Assembly (NCBI GenBank): GCA_026390815.1
Contig: JAPLFH010000005.1
Location: forward strand, 1-62,365
Origin: Ignavibacteriales bacterium
Lineage (GTDB): Bacteria; Bacteroidota; Ignavibacteria; Ignavibacteriales; SURF-24
DNA length: 62,365 bases
Direction of reading: 5' to 3'
Part shown: piece by piece, positions 7,024 to 15,350 of the stretch
Layout of the letters: each line of letters starts with the position of its first letter
Position numbering within the stretch: position 1 is the stretch's first letter
Program-made: the position numbers and the translations under genes
Notes under the pieces: model-generated
Told to the model about the DNA's origin: nothing
The model's input: the letters and a program-made list of their open reading frames with translations, nothing else
Database searches by the model: none

Positions 7024-7281
7024 AACATACTCTGGTAAAGTTGAAAAAAAGTGTAAATATAAATTTGTGTTAAAGTTTATAATGCTGCATTGTTTAGAAA
7101 GTAAATTTATTAATTTTTAATCATAAATGAGTCCGGTCTAAAAAGCTAATATTGCCCAATTGTCATTCCCACGAACCTGCCTGCAGTAGGCAAGCCTGCC
7201 AGCGGTAGGCGGGAGTGGGAATCTATTGCAGTTATAAATGTTGTTGGATTCCCGCTTGCCTGCTGCAAGCAGGTTTTCACG
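7024..7281. repeat. intergenic region with GTCATTCCC-type hairpin
   Basis: No gene. At 7160-7225 a GTCATTCCCAC...GTGGGAATC hairpin, a type widespread in bacterial genomes, carries two GC-rich palindromes in its loop (CCTGCCTGCAGTAGGCAAG and CCTGCCAGCGGTAGGCGGG). A second GGATTCCCGC stem beginning near 7243 is interrupted by CTTGCCTGCTGCAAGCAGG (7256-7274) just before the MITE-like element. Confidence 0.6.
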
Positions 7282-7636
7282 CATAGGCGTCAACTTAAGG
7301 ATATCAATTACTGATTAATTAATTGCTAATTATTTTATTTTTCGGTTTAATAAGCATTTTTTATTATATCATGCCTACGGCATTTTGCTCTATTTATTCT
7401 TTCTGTTTCTACAATTATATCATCCCTCTGGGATGAAGAAATATACATCCCGATAGGCTTGCCTGCTGCAAGCAGGAATGAAATATTTATAGGAAAATGA
7501 ATAAAAAAGCAAATAAAATCCCTTTAGGCTTGCCTGCTGCAAGCAGGGATGATATATAAAAACCTTATTTATTCTGAAATCAAAACAATTGTACCAATTT
7601 TGATTGAAAAACATAATCGTTAAGTTGACGCCTATG
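7282..7636. mobile_element. MITE-like element, copy 1 (355 bp)
   Basis: Perfect 17-bp terminal inverted repeats: CATAGGCGTCAACTTAA at 7282-7298 and TTAAGTTGACGCCTATG at 7620-7636. There is no ORF of its own. Internal hairpins include ATGCCTACGGCAT and CATCCCTCTGGGATG. Two copies of CTTGCCTGCTGCAAGCAGG lie inside ATCCC...GGGAT stems. A second copy with the same core lies at 44275-44558, lacking a 71-bp segment found here between the two internal palindromes. The mobilising enzyme is not in this window, unless it is the Y1 transposase at 40.9 kb. Confidence 0.75.
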
Positions 7637-7661
7637 AGATAAGATCGGGATTTCATTTTAT

Positions 7662-7736
7662 TTAACATTTTTGTTTTTGTTCTTTACGTATTAGAATTTC
7701 TAAAATGTCCATAGTTGTTAATCTGTTATATGCCAT
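7662..7736 (-). pseudogene. short remnant resembling the start of an IS21-type transposase
   Basis: On the minus strand a GAGGAG ribosome binding site, 4 bases before an ATG at 7736, opens a 24-codon frame (MAYNRLTTMDILEILIR...). It resembles the opening of IstA-type IS21 transposases, where a short N-terminal helix of the form RLxMxxIxEVLRL precedes the HTH. The similarity ends after about 17 residues, a short way before the MITE-like element. The length makes this tentative. Confidence 0.25.
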
Positions 7737-7971
7737 TATCTCCTCAATAACTGATAATAATTTGAGGGACAATGTTAGTCAATTTATTAAAAACTATGGG
7801 TGGAGAATACTTTTGGACTTTGACAATTGGTCTATCAGAAGGCAAACCGCTTTCAAGATCATATTGAAAACAGATAGGTACACTTCTCAATTCTATTATA
7901 AGCAGACTTCGGTTTATAAATCTGGTTCACAATGGATAATATACAAGGATAATTTACGGACGGTGGAATAA
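7705..7971 (+). CDS. hypothetical 88-residue ORF, doubtful
   Basis: An open frame with ordinary composition (RILLDFDNWSIRRQTAFKIILK..., YKQTSVYKSGSQWIIYKDN) between the MITE-like element and the restriction-modification gene. I recognise no family, no convincing ribosome binding site precedes the ATG, and the frame overlaps the putative IS21-like remnant on the other strand. It may be a fragment or chance. Confidence 0.25.
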   Translation: MSIVVNLLYAIISSITDNNLRDNVSQFIKNYGWRILLDFDNWSIRRQTAFKIILKTDRYTSQFYYKQTSVYKSGSQWIIYKDNLRTVE

Positions 7972-8112
7972 GTGAGAGTGTTTAATAAAAATAGTGTTAG
8001 CCTTTATTGCATTTGCATTGATTGTTGTGGAACTAAGGAGGATTGAACGCTTAAAAATTTTTTAGAGAAAGTAATATTTGGAAAACGACTTTTATACTTT
8101 GTTGGATGCCAC

Positions 8113-11100
8113 TTATTTCTGTTCAACTATTTTAATTTCTTCTTCTGTTAAGCCGTAAAGTTTATAAACTAATTCGTCAATTTTCTTTTCAAGTTCATTG
8201 GTGTCGGTTTGTTGGTCCTTGCTTTTTACAGCTATTATTTTTTCAACGATTTTTACAAAGTCATTTTGATTTTTAGCTTTCTTAATTCGCAATTGTCCAA
8301 CAGGTCCAGGATAATACTCAAATCGATAATCCATTAGTTTACCGTAACTCTTAAAATAAAAATCAAGCAATTTTGAGTTTACTAATGCAAGTATAAATTT
8401 CAAGTCATACTCTTTTGCATACTCTTTTTTCAAAGCAACTATTGTAGTGTCTGCACTTGAATAAAATTTCTTTTCGTCTAAAGCAAATGTGTTTTTAGAA
8501 GCTTTAAAACGGCAGACTAATTTATGGCTGTTAAATGTGTCAGGGTCTCGTCCCCATTGCAAATCATACCACCTAAGTTTACCAGATTTTGCCTCTCTGC
8601 GTTCTGAAAGTTTTTCTTTGAATTGCGTTAATCTCTTAAGTAATTCAGGATATTCAGCAATATCTTCAATTTCGTTTGTGTAAATTAATTGTCGATCTTC
8701 AACTGGATTAATTGAATACCTTGTAATGTCGCCAACCTTAATCCAAGTTTTTACAAATTTTTTGGGAATGCTTTTAAATTCTTTTGTTGTTGTAATAAAC
8801 GCTTTATCAAGTCCTGTAACAATGCCTTGTGTACAATTTGCAATGGTTTCTAAGAGCACTGTTTCGATCTCAATTTTCTTATAAATATTTAATTCGCTTT
8901 CCTCTCCGAATACCCATTTTGATTTATTTTTTATATCGTCATTAAAAATTGAAATTGTTGTGAAGTTTTCTATTTCAACGGACTTTATTTTTTTGCTGTC
9001 AATATATTTGTAGTTGAAAGTATCTCCTTTTTTCGCCTCTCTTTTTTGAAATGTTGCTATTGAAGTCTTTATTCCAATACCGTCGAAAATGGTTACATTT
9101 TTAAAGTCGATAATTTCTTTAATGGAGAACGTATTGGCTAATGACTTTCTTAGTTTTTCGGCAAACTCCGCTTCAAGCCAGTAGCGTGAGGTGATATAAC
9201 TGATAATACCGTTTGATTTAATTGCTCTTAAACCTTGTAAAAAGAAATAATAATAAATGTCGGCTTTGCCGTCAAATATTTCTTTGAAGTTGTTTTTAAA
9301 AACTTCTCTTTCTGCTTGGGAATACATTTTAAAATTTACGTAAGGTGGATTACCAATAACCACATCAAATCCATCAAATTCTCCTGCATTATTCAACACT
9401 TCTGGAAATTCAAAACGCCACTCAAAAGAATTCTTATAAATGGCATTGCTTTTTATTTCTTCAATTTCTTTAAAGAGTTTATTGATATCAAATTCTAACT
9501 TTTGTTGCTTTTCCTTTTGTGATTTTTTCTGTTTGCTGTCCAGTTCGAACAACTTGCCTTGGGTTAACAAAGTGTCAAGATCACCGCTTAGGTTTTTCAA
9601 TTTTATTTGTTTGGAATCATTTTTGCCTATTTCAGTTCTAAAATCGCTTTTAATACTATCAATAATTTTTTGCAAATCTCTTTTTACATCACGATTTTTT
9701 TCATTTTTATAATCGTTCACAAAACCTCTGTATGCCTCCATATCATACTTAATACTTTTAAGAGCTTTGCTCAAATCTGCATCTAATGCAAAACGGCTTA
9801 ACAAACTGTTTCCACATTTTATGTTGATGTCAATATTTGGAAGTGTTTCTAATTCCTCAAACACTTCGCCTCCGCTTTGTGTAACGGTTGGCTTGTAGTA
9901 AGCATTTTTCAAGAGCTCTATCCACAAACGCAAACGACAAATTTTTACAGAGTTAGGATTGATATCAACTCCAAATAAACAGTTTTCAATAATGGTTTGC
10001 TTTTCGTGAAAAAGAGTTTTTTGAAGCCGCTGAATTTCCTTACTTATTGGTTTACCGCCTTGTAGTTTATATTCTAAAATATTGCCTTTCGGATCGGTAA
10101 TTATTAGTTCATCATTTACAATTTCAATTTCGTAACCGCTGATGCTGTTGCCTTTTTGGTCTGCAAGTATTCCTAATTCTGCTTTTATACTTATTATTTC
10201 ATTGAGTGATGAAACCAGGAAATGACCTGAACCTACGGCTGGATCGCAAATGCGAAGTGAATTGACTATTACATTGGCTTTTAAAATGTCCTGCGTTTTA
10301 AAAAGTTGTGAAGTGTAATTTTTTACATCTTCAAATTTGTCGAACAAAGATTTTCCATTTGGAGATAATGCTGCATTAAATTTTTCTACCACAGCCAAGC
10401 GGATTGACTGTTTGCACATATACATTGTTATAAATCCAGGAGTAAAAATTGAACCATCTTTGTAGCCGTTTATTTTCTCAAACACTTTACCAAGCACCGA
10501 TGCATTGATAAGGGTTTTGTTGTCTTCCTGAACATCTTCTGTCCCTTCACTGGCAAAGTCATAAGCATCTAAAAACTGAAAAAGATAATCCAGGGTAGGC
10601 AGCTTGTTTGCCTTCTTCTTTATATCTTTTAAAATGGTTGTATTGATTAATTCAAGTTGTCCTTCATTATCAAGCGAATTGATTTTGATTGTTCGGTCTT
10701 CCAATTCACTGATTTCAAAAAGCGAACTGTTTAAGTATGGAATACGGTTGTATTTTCTTTTTATTGCCTCCGTTCTATCATTTAGGTTTACTGCTAAAAC
10801 TTTGTGAAAGAGTTTAAATAATTCGTCAAAGTCGTTTATAGTTTCGGTGTTTAAAAAACGATAATCTTTGTTGCCTTGATGATAAGTTATTAATTGTCCT
10901 TCCAGTAATTTGAGAAATAAAATCCTGTTTATCCAGGTAATGCAAAGCTCTAAGGAAACATTGAAAATTCTTTCGTCTTTGGTTTCTCCGTAACTAGTTT
11001 GGTCGGGTAGGCGATGAAATGGATCGTCTGTAATTAACGCTTCAATGGTCGCTTCGATAATGGAAGCTGTGTTGCGGTTTACATTTTTTCTTCTGATGAT

Positions 11101-11913
11101 GTTTTTGCCATTTTCTTTCGCTTCTTCCAGTCCAATGATGTGAAGCAGTTCCTTGTAAAACTTTTCGTCAAGTGAATTGCTGTCATTTGGCGTTGCAATT
11201 TTTAATAAATGCTGTGGAGAAAGTATTTTGAGCAATGCACTTAATTCTCTATCATCTTCTTTTTTATTGTTTCTTAAAATAGTGTCGTACTCTCTGATGT
11301 CGAAGTAAACGCAAGGAATGTCAACATCCATTTTGGGAACTATTTTAGCAATTTCCTCATAAAACCAAGGATTGTCTTTTTTGTCGTTGAGTTTAGTTTC
11401 GTAAAGTTTTTTGATTTGTGTATTGCGGTAAATATGCTTGTCAAAATAGTTAGCGTCTATGATATACCACTCGTTTACATTGGTCATCACAAGCTGTTTC
11501 AATTGGTTGTTACCAGCCTGGATTCTCTCGTCTAAATAATAAAGTATAAGTTCGTGAAGTGCTTTTTTGTTGGGATTGTCAGCCGAAACCATTTCGTTAA
11601 TGTTGGTCGGTCGTTTGGCTTCAATGATTACTCCAACTTCGCTGTCGGTGGTTTTGCCTAAATGAATTACTAAATCCTTTCTGTCTTTGGTATTGATGGC
11701 GTTGGTGTCTTTGTAGAAGGTGTCTCGCAAAAAATCACGCAGATCGTTTTTTAAGTGTTCTTCACTTTCATCTTTAGGTCGGCTTTCAATAGCACTAATC
11801 CTGGCAAGCAAAGCGATCAGGTTTGTTTTGAAAAGATCTATTTCACTTCGCAAAGGTTTTTGCTTTAAGAATGCTTTGAGTGCTTTTTTCGGTGTATGCG
11901 TTGCTAATTTCAT
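8113..11913 (-). CDS. single-chain type IIG restriction-modification enzyme (Eco57I-like)
   Basis: 1266 residues, the right size for fused nuclease, N6-adenine methyltransferase and specificity domains. The N-terminal part has a PD-(D/E)xK-like nuclease signature with E98-x-K100 (GVIIEAKRP) preceded by D in DLVIHLG. The methyltransferase has SAM motif I DPAVGSGHF from D557 and catalytic motif IV NPPY at 855-858, confirming adenine methylation. The last 250 or so residues (from ANCTQGIVTG) are a TaqI/Eco57I-type target-recognition region ending in a coiled coil. One chain therefore probably both cuts and protects. The frame is intact. It stands alone on the minus strand, downstream of cassette-like genes. 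Confidence 0.9.
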   Translation of the reverse strand: MKLATHTPKKALKAFLKQKPLRSEIDLFKTNLIALLARISAIESRPKDESEEHLKNDLRDFLRDTFYKDTNAINTKDRKDLVIHLGKTTDSEVGVIIEAKRPTNINEMVSADNPNKKALHELILYYLDERIQAGNNQLKQLVMTNVNEWYIIDANYFDKHIYRNTQIKKLYETKLNDKKDNPWFYEEIAKIVPKMDVDIPCVYFDIREYDTILRNNKKEDDRELSALLKILSPQHLLKIATPNDSNSLDEKFYKELLHIIGLEEAKENGKNIIRRKNVNRNTASIIEATIEALITDDPFHRLPDQTSYGETKDERIFNVSLELCITWINRILFLKLLEGQLITYHQGNKDYRFLNTETINDFDELFKLFHKVLAVNLNDRTEAIKRKYNRIPYLNSSLFEISELEDRTIKINSLDNEGQLELINTTILKDIKKKANKLPTLDYLFQFLDAYDFASEGTEDVQEDNKTLINASVLGKVFEKINGYKDGSIFTPGFITMYMCKQSIRLAVVEKFNAALSPNGKSLFDKFEDVKNYTSQLFKTQDILKANVIVNSLRICDPAVGSGHFLVSSLNEIISIKAELGILADQKGNSISGYEIEIVNDELIITDPKGNILEYKLQGGKPISKEIQRLQKTLFHEKQTIIENCLFGVDINPNSVKICRLRLWIELLKNAYYKPTVTQSGGEVFEELETLPNIDINIKCGNSLLSRFALDADLSKALKSIKYDMEAYRGFVNDYKNEKNRDVKRDLQKIIDSIKSDFRTEIGKNDSKQIKLKNLSGDLDTLLTQGKLFELDSKQKKSQKEKQQKLEFDINKLFKEIEEIKSNAIYKNSFEWRFEFPEVLNNAGEFDGFDVVIGNPPYVNFKMYSQAEREVFKNNFKEIFDGKADIYYYFFLQGLRAIKSNGIISYITSRYWLEAEFAEKLRKSLANTFSIKEIIDFKNVTIFDGIGIKTSIATFQKREAKKGDTFNYKYIDSKKIKSVEIENFTTISIFNDDIKNKSKWVFGEESELNIYKKIEIETVLLETIANCTQGIVTGLDKAFITTTKEFKSIPKKFVKTWIKVGDITRYSINPVEDRQLIYTNEIEDIAEYPELLKRLTQFKEKLSERREAKSGKLRWYDLQWGRDPDTFNSHKLVCRFKASKNTFALDEKKFYSSADTTIVALKKEYAKEYDLKFILALVNSKLLDFYFKSYGKLMDYRFEYYPGPVGQLRIKKAKNQNDFVKIVEKIIAVKSKDQQTDTNELEKKIDELVYKLYGLTEEEIKIVEQK

Positions 11914-11933
11914 AAAACAATCACTGTAAATTA

Positions 11934-12144
11934 ATTAGGTTGTAGAGTTAAGTTTAAAAACAATGTTTATTTTAAATGTGCAATCAAACAGTTGTCTTTA
12001 GTAATTCCAGTAAAATATTTTTACACTCAAACTTAACAGCCTGGTTTTATTATTCAAAACTTTTTTATTTCAGTTTTGAGAAATGATCTATACAAATGCT
12101 GAATGCGAAAACGGCGTCCGCCTTGATTGGCGGGTTAGGTTGTT
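11934..12144 (-). repeat. cassette-type spacer 3 (attC-like, incomplete)
   Basis: Read in gene direction, this 211-bp spacer begins two bases after the lipoprotein stop with AACAACCTAAC, then CCGCC-AATCAA-GGCGG and ACGCCGTTTTCGCATTCAGCATTTG. The same order of motifs begins spacer 1. It lacks the second half (ATTATTGGCG...GCAACG) found in spacers 1 and 2, and ends just before the restriction gene. It is the likely downstream recombination site of the lipoprotein cassette. Confidence 0.45.
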
Positions 12145-12146
12145 TT

Positions 12147-12683
12147 TTACCTTTTATAAATGATAAAAGTATTTGACGTATCACTTAATGTATCAACTGA
12201 AGTTTGAGAAACAGTTTTGTAGTAATTTATTCTCAATCTAAATTTCCCAATACTGTTTGAATCCAGATATGCTGTTGCGTGAAGATTATATTTTCTCGAT
12301 GGAAGTATTCTTATAATTTTACTCCCTTCGAATAATATTCCACGATTCAATTGCTTCCAATTGTTATCACCAATATTTTTTTCAAAATAACCGTCAGTCC
12401 CTTCTGCAATCAGCAATTTATCGTGGTCAATACCAGCAGCATAACCATCACCTAAATTTGTGTAAAATGTATCTGAAGATGAATTAATAACTGTAGCTAA
12501 AACTAAAGCAAAACTATTAGAAAAATCATCGCCAATATAAAACTCAGATTTCTCTGTTTTTATTTCTAAATTTCCATAGAAATCTTTTTCGTTTGGTATC
12601 AGTGGATTGTTATCATTTGAACAATTCCAAGAAAATAAAATAGCTAATGCTATTAAAGTTGTTTGAATAAATATTTTCTTCAT
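12147..12683 (-). CDS. predicted lipoprotein of unknown function
   Basis: 178 residues. A lipoprotein signal peptide is clear: MKK, a hydrophobic stretch, then a lipobox-like FSWNC with the cysteine at residue 21, followed by Ser/Asp/Asn (SNDNNP), as in Bacteroidota surface lipoproteins. The rest is beta-rich (EFYIGDDFSNSFALVLATVINSSSDTF...), with an immunoglobulin-like look and no identifiable motif. The gene is bracketed by an exact 11-bp inverted repeat (12134-12144 and 12712-12722), so it probably arrived as a mobile cassette. Confidence 0.75.
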   Translation of the reverse strand: MKKIFIQTTLIALAILFSWNCSNDNNPLIPNEKDFYGNLEIKTEKSEFYIGDDFSNSFALVLATVINSSSDTFYTNLGDGYAAGIDHDKLLIAEGTDGYFEKNIGDNNWKQLNRGILFEGSKIIRILPSRKYNLHATAYLDSNSIGKFRLRINYYKTVSQTSVDTLSDTSNTFIIYKR

Positions 12684-12711
12684 AACTTCTTATCCATTAT
12701 TATTTTTGTAG

Positions 12712-12909
12712 AACAACCTAACGACGTTGCGCCTAACCCGCAGCCCATAACAACAATGCAACTTTGAAAAACAAACGCCAATAATTTTATAATTACTTTT
12801 TTATTGCGACCTACTTTAAAGAGCAACTACCTTTTACAACGCTACTTTATAACAACACAAATGTCGCAATGTTTAAAGCAGTCGGCCTTGAAGAACAGGT
12901 TATACAACT
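12712..12909 (-). repeat. cassette-type spacer 2 (attC-like)
   Basis: 198 bp between the 187-residue gene and the lipoprotein gene. In gene direction it starts with AGTTGTATAAC, which overlaps the stop codon of the first gene. It continues with CATTGCGACATTTGTG and ATTATTGGCGTTTGTTTTTCA, and ends with GCGCAACGTC-GTTAGGTTGTT just before the next gene. Its two ends are not complementary to each other. Each is instead complementary to the far end of the neighbouring gene (see findings), as for integron R''/R' core sites. Confidence 0.55.
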
Positions 12910-13463
12910 TTTACTTGTTGAAATAGTTTATCCCATTCCTTTTCAGCAATTCTAATTAGTTCAAATGAATCAATAATTTCATTTTCATTACAATCATAAA
13001 CGGGCAAAGATAATTCAGCGTCATTTGCCTCTTTAGGATCAATCTCGACTTCATCTTTATAAAAAGTAATCTTAGCAATATTATTTTGAGAAATAGTCAC
13101 TTTCAGTTTACCCAATTTGGGGAACAATCCAGATCTACTTTCACGTAAGGTAGAATGCTTCAATCGATTCGCAATATCGCCAGACACTTTTAGATTGATG
13201 TCATTGTTCACAAAATCTTCTATCATCTGCTTGTTTTTAGATATTGATTTTAAATAGTCTTTCAAATTCCACAGCCAAAGGAAATAATTTTCAACATCGT
13301 CTTGGATGCTTTCAAAATCACGAAATTTATGAATTGTATATTTGGTTGTTGTTCCATCATCAAAAGTATAACTCCAACCAGTTCCTTTACCACCAAAATC
13401 ACTCAATTTTTTATTAAGTCTGCTAAGTTTTGAAAACAATATTAATATTTCACTGTATTTCAT
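12900..13463 (-). CDS. hypothetical protein in a cassette-like unit
   Basis: 187 residues from the ATG at 13463. A longer frame reaches 13535, but its extra 24 codons translate the repeat element, so it is rejected. The sequence (KLSRLNKKLSDFGGKGTGWSYTFDDGTTTKYTIHKF, then NYFLWLWNLKDYLK, NRLKHSTLRESRSG) matches no family I can name. A helical N-half and a beta C-half are likely. There is no signal peptide or membrane segment. AGTTGTATAAC at 13465-13475 abuts the start, and its exact complement lies over the stop (12899-12909). Confidence 0.7.
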   Translation of the reverse strand: MKYSEILILFSKLSRLNKKLSDFGGKGTGWSYTFDDGTTTKYTIHKFRDFESIQDDVENYFLWLWNLKDYLKSISKNKQMIEDFVNNDINLKVSGDIANRLKHSTLRESRSGLFPKLGKLKVTISQNNIAKITFYKDEVEIDPKEANDAELSLPVYDCNENEIIDSFELIRIAEKEWDKLFQQVKVV

Positions 13464-13657
13464 TAGTTGTATAACGGCGTTGCTTTTCACCCGTCCGCCA
13501 CAAACAGCAATACTGGGATGAAAAACTACCGCCAATAATATTTAACAATTTTATTTATTAGAACAATGTTGCAAGTTATGCTTACCTTTTTCACCTAACC
13601 CGATAATTAGAAAAATGTCACAATGAAAAACGGCGTTTATTTTATTAGCGGATTAGA
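13464..13657 (-). repeat. cassette-type spacer 1 (attC-like)
   Basis: In gene direction it begins in the last codons of the 359-residue gene (TTCTAATCCGCTAATAAAA), passes ACGCCGTTTTTCATTGTGACATTT and CGGGTTAGGTGAAAA. A second, similar half follows: ATTATTGGCGGTAGTTTTTCAT, ACGGGTGAAAAGCAACGCC, GTTATACAACT. The two halves look like diverged direct copies of about 95 bp each, within the size range of integron attC sites. Confidence 0.5.
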
Positions 13658-14716
13658 ATTTTTTTTACGCAATTTCTCCATATAGAATTTTTCTAAATCA
13701 TCCAGATTAATATTTGACAATTTTGTATGTGCGTTTTGAAACCAATCTTTTATTTTCTTCAAATTATTGATGTCCTCTTCTTTTTCTAAATTATCAATAA
13801 TATTTTGCAAATAATTTAGTATGCCTTCTGAATGATATTTTAAACGAGAAAAAATATATTCCTTATTCTCGATGAAAAATCTCTGATAATCTTTTTGAGA
13901 ATTAAATAGATTAAAGAATTTATATTTAATCTTACGAAAGTATTTTTGAAATCTCCCTTTAAGAGATAACTGATTTTTATTTTTAATCGTGTCTTTTAAA
14001 TTGGGAAAGACAGTTATTAAACCTTCACCATATTCTTTTAGGAAATCTAAATTCTTTTTGGCTTTCATAAAAAATGCATAGCTTGCCAAAACGCCATATT
14101 TAGGAATGAATAAAAACTGAAGTGTAATAAAGGTAAGCCACCAAGAAGAAAACAGTTCTAACTTTTTATAAATATCTTCAATTCTGACAAATGATATTTC
14201 TGTTTCTTTATTATCGCATATCGCAACTATAGTTGAACTCTTAACAGTAAACCTATGGTTTTTCCCATTTCTAATTATTCTCATTTCTTCAATTGTTTTG
14301 GAATCTAATCCAAATGCCCTTAAATGACTAAATACAGCTGTCTTCTCATTTAGACTAATTAATGGTGCTTGAAAATCTGACAATAAATATGAGGCAAATT
14401 TATAAAGTGATGCTATTTCCCAATGCATTGAGATAATAGAAATTTTCTTGTAAATACATTCTTCTTGCTTATTAACACTAGCAAGTATAGTTGTATAAAT
14501 ATCACTGGTAAATGTTTCATTTAAAATATCAATAACAATTTGTGGTTTTTGTAATACAATATTTTCCAGATTATCAAAAGCCCTTGATGAAATAGCATTA
14601 TAATTTTTAAAATGCTTTTCTAAATATTTTAAGGTATCAGTTTTTCTTGATGAAAGAATTTCTTCTTTCCCAAGGAATTCAAATATTGTTTGTTCAAAAT
14701 CAAATTTTACTTTCAT
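13637..14716 (-). CDS. hypothetical 359-residue protein
   Basis: No family recognised. The protein is helical and Lys/Phe-rich. A stretch at about residues 187-218 (LELFSSWWLTFITLQFLFIPKYGVLASYAF) is hydrophobic enough for one membrane segment or a buried helix. The KRKK-rich region before NLFNSQKDYQRFFIENKEYIFSRLKYHSEGIL suggests a cytosolic helical tail. No catalytic motif is visible. Its 3' end overlaps the start of cassette-type spacer 1. A matching inverted repeat at its 5' end could not be confirmed. Confidence 0.65.
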   Translation of the reverse strand: MKVKFDFEQTIFEFLGKEEILSSRKTDTLKYLEKHFKNYNAISSRAFDNLENIVLQKPQIVIDILNETFTSDIYTTILASVNKQEECIYKKISIISMHWEIASLYKFASYLLSDFQAPLISLNEKTAVFSHLRAFGLDSKTIEEMRIIRNGKNHRFTVKSSTIVAICDNKETEISFVRIEDIYKKLELFSSWWLTFITLQFLFIPKYGVLASYAFFMKAKKNLDFLKEYGEGLITVFPNLKDTIKNKNQLSLKGRFQKYFRKIKYKFFNLFNSQKDYQRFFIENKEYIFSRLKYHSEGILNYLQNIIDNLEKEEDINNLKKIKDWFQNAHTKLSNINLDDLEKFYMEKLRKKNSNPLIK

Positions 14717-15092
14717 ATATAATACTGACCATAATGCCTAATTATTACATGTTCTGCATTCAATTATTATTTAAGGAAGATAGATATGCATGCATTTGCA
14801 TATCAACGTTCCAATAATAAGAACTATAAAACAGTATTTGTTTTTATTCAATACTTTTAAAATTTTAAAAAATCTATATTAAAATTTCTCTGGAATTACT
14901 TCGTTAATTTTGTAATTGGTCTTGCCTGCTGCAAACAGGTTTGGTGTTCTATCGTTTACCCCCGTTTTTTGTTCTCAACTTAAAACTTTAACTAAGCATT
15001 GTCAATCAATTTTTTGTCTTTTAATTGCGCGCATTGCAAAAAAAGATAAAGCAATAGCAACAGTTTTAATTATCTGCATGAAAGCTAACAGA
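14717..15092. other. AT-rich intergenic region
   Basis: No convincing gene. It contains an interrupted palindrome, GATATGCA at 14783-14790 and TGCATATC at 14797-14804, which could be an operator for the 359-residue gene. It also has one CTTGCCTGCTGCAAACAGG palindrome (about 14923-14941). The 72-residue plus-strand frame at 14916 starts inside that palindrome and is not credible. Confidence 0.5.
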
Positions 15093-15345
15093 TCATTTAT
15101 ATTCTTGAAATCCAAGTTTTTTAAGCTTCATTAAAAGTTCATCTGCGCTTCTTTTAATATTATAATCTTTTGATTCTTTAGTAAACGCAATTTGTATTGC
15201 CTTGTACGGTTTATCAAACATATTATTTTCAAAATACAAATATGCCAGCCTTTCATAAAACAATCCTCTCTGCGGTTGGTCCTTTATGGCAGCTTCCCAA
15301 AAGTTTAGTCCATTTTTGTATTTAGCTGATTGTAAAACATTTAAT
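15093..15345 (-). pseudogene. C-terminal fragment of a TPR-like protein
   Basis: A minus-strand frame without a credible start reads NGLNFWEAAIKDQPQRGLFY, then a YERLAYLYFEN repeat helix, KAIQIAFTKESKDY and ADELLMKLKKLGFQEYK before a TGA at 15093-15095. The periodic helix pattern with A/Y/L positions is that of a tetratricopeptide repeat tail. Going upstream, the frame runs into the GC-rich terminator of the oxidoreductase operon, with no ATG and no ribosome site. The gene body has been lost, probably by deletion. Confidence 0.55.
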
Positions 15346-15350
15346 GGAAT

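Noticed and set aside
13464-13535. N-terminal extension of the 187-residue gene
   Set aside because: The 24 extra codons translate the cassette-type repeat. The ATG at 13463 directly after the repeat is the sensible start.
14916-15134. 72-residue plus-strand ORF
   Set aside because: It begins inside a CTTGCCTGCTGCAAACAGG palindrome and overlaps a better-supported TPR fragment on the other strand.
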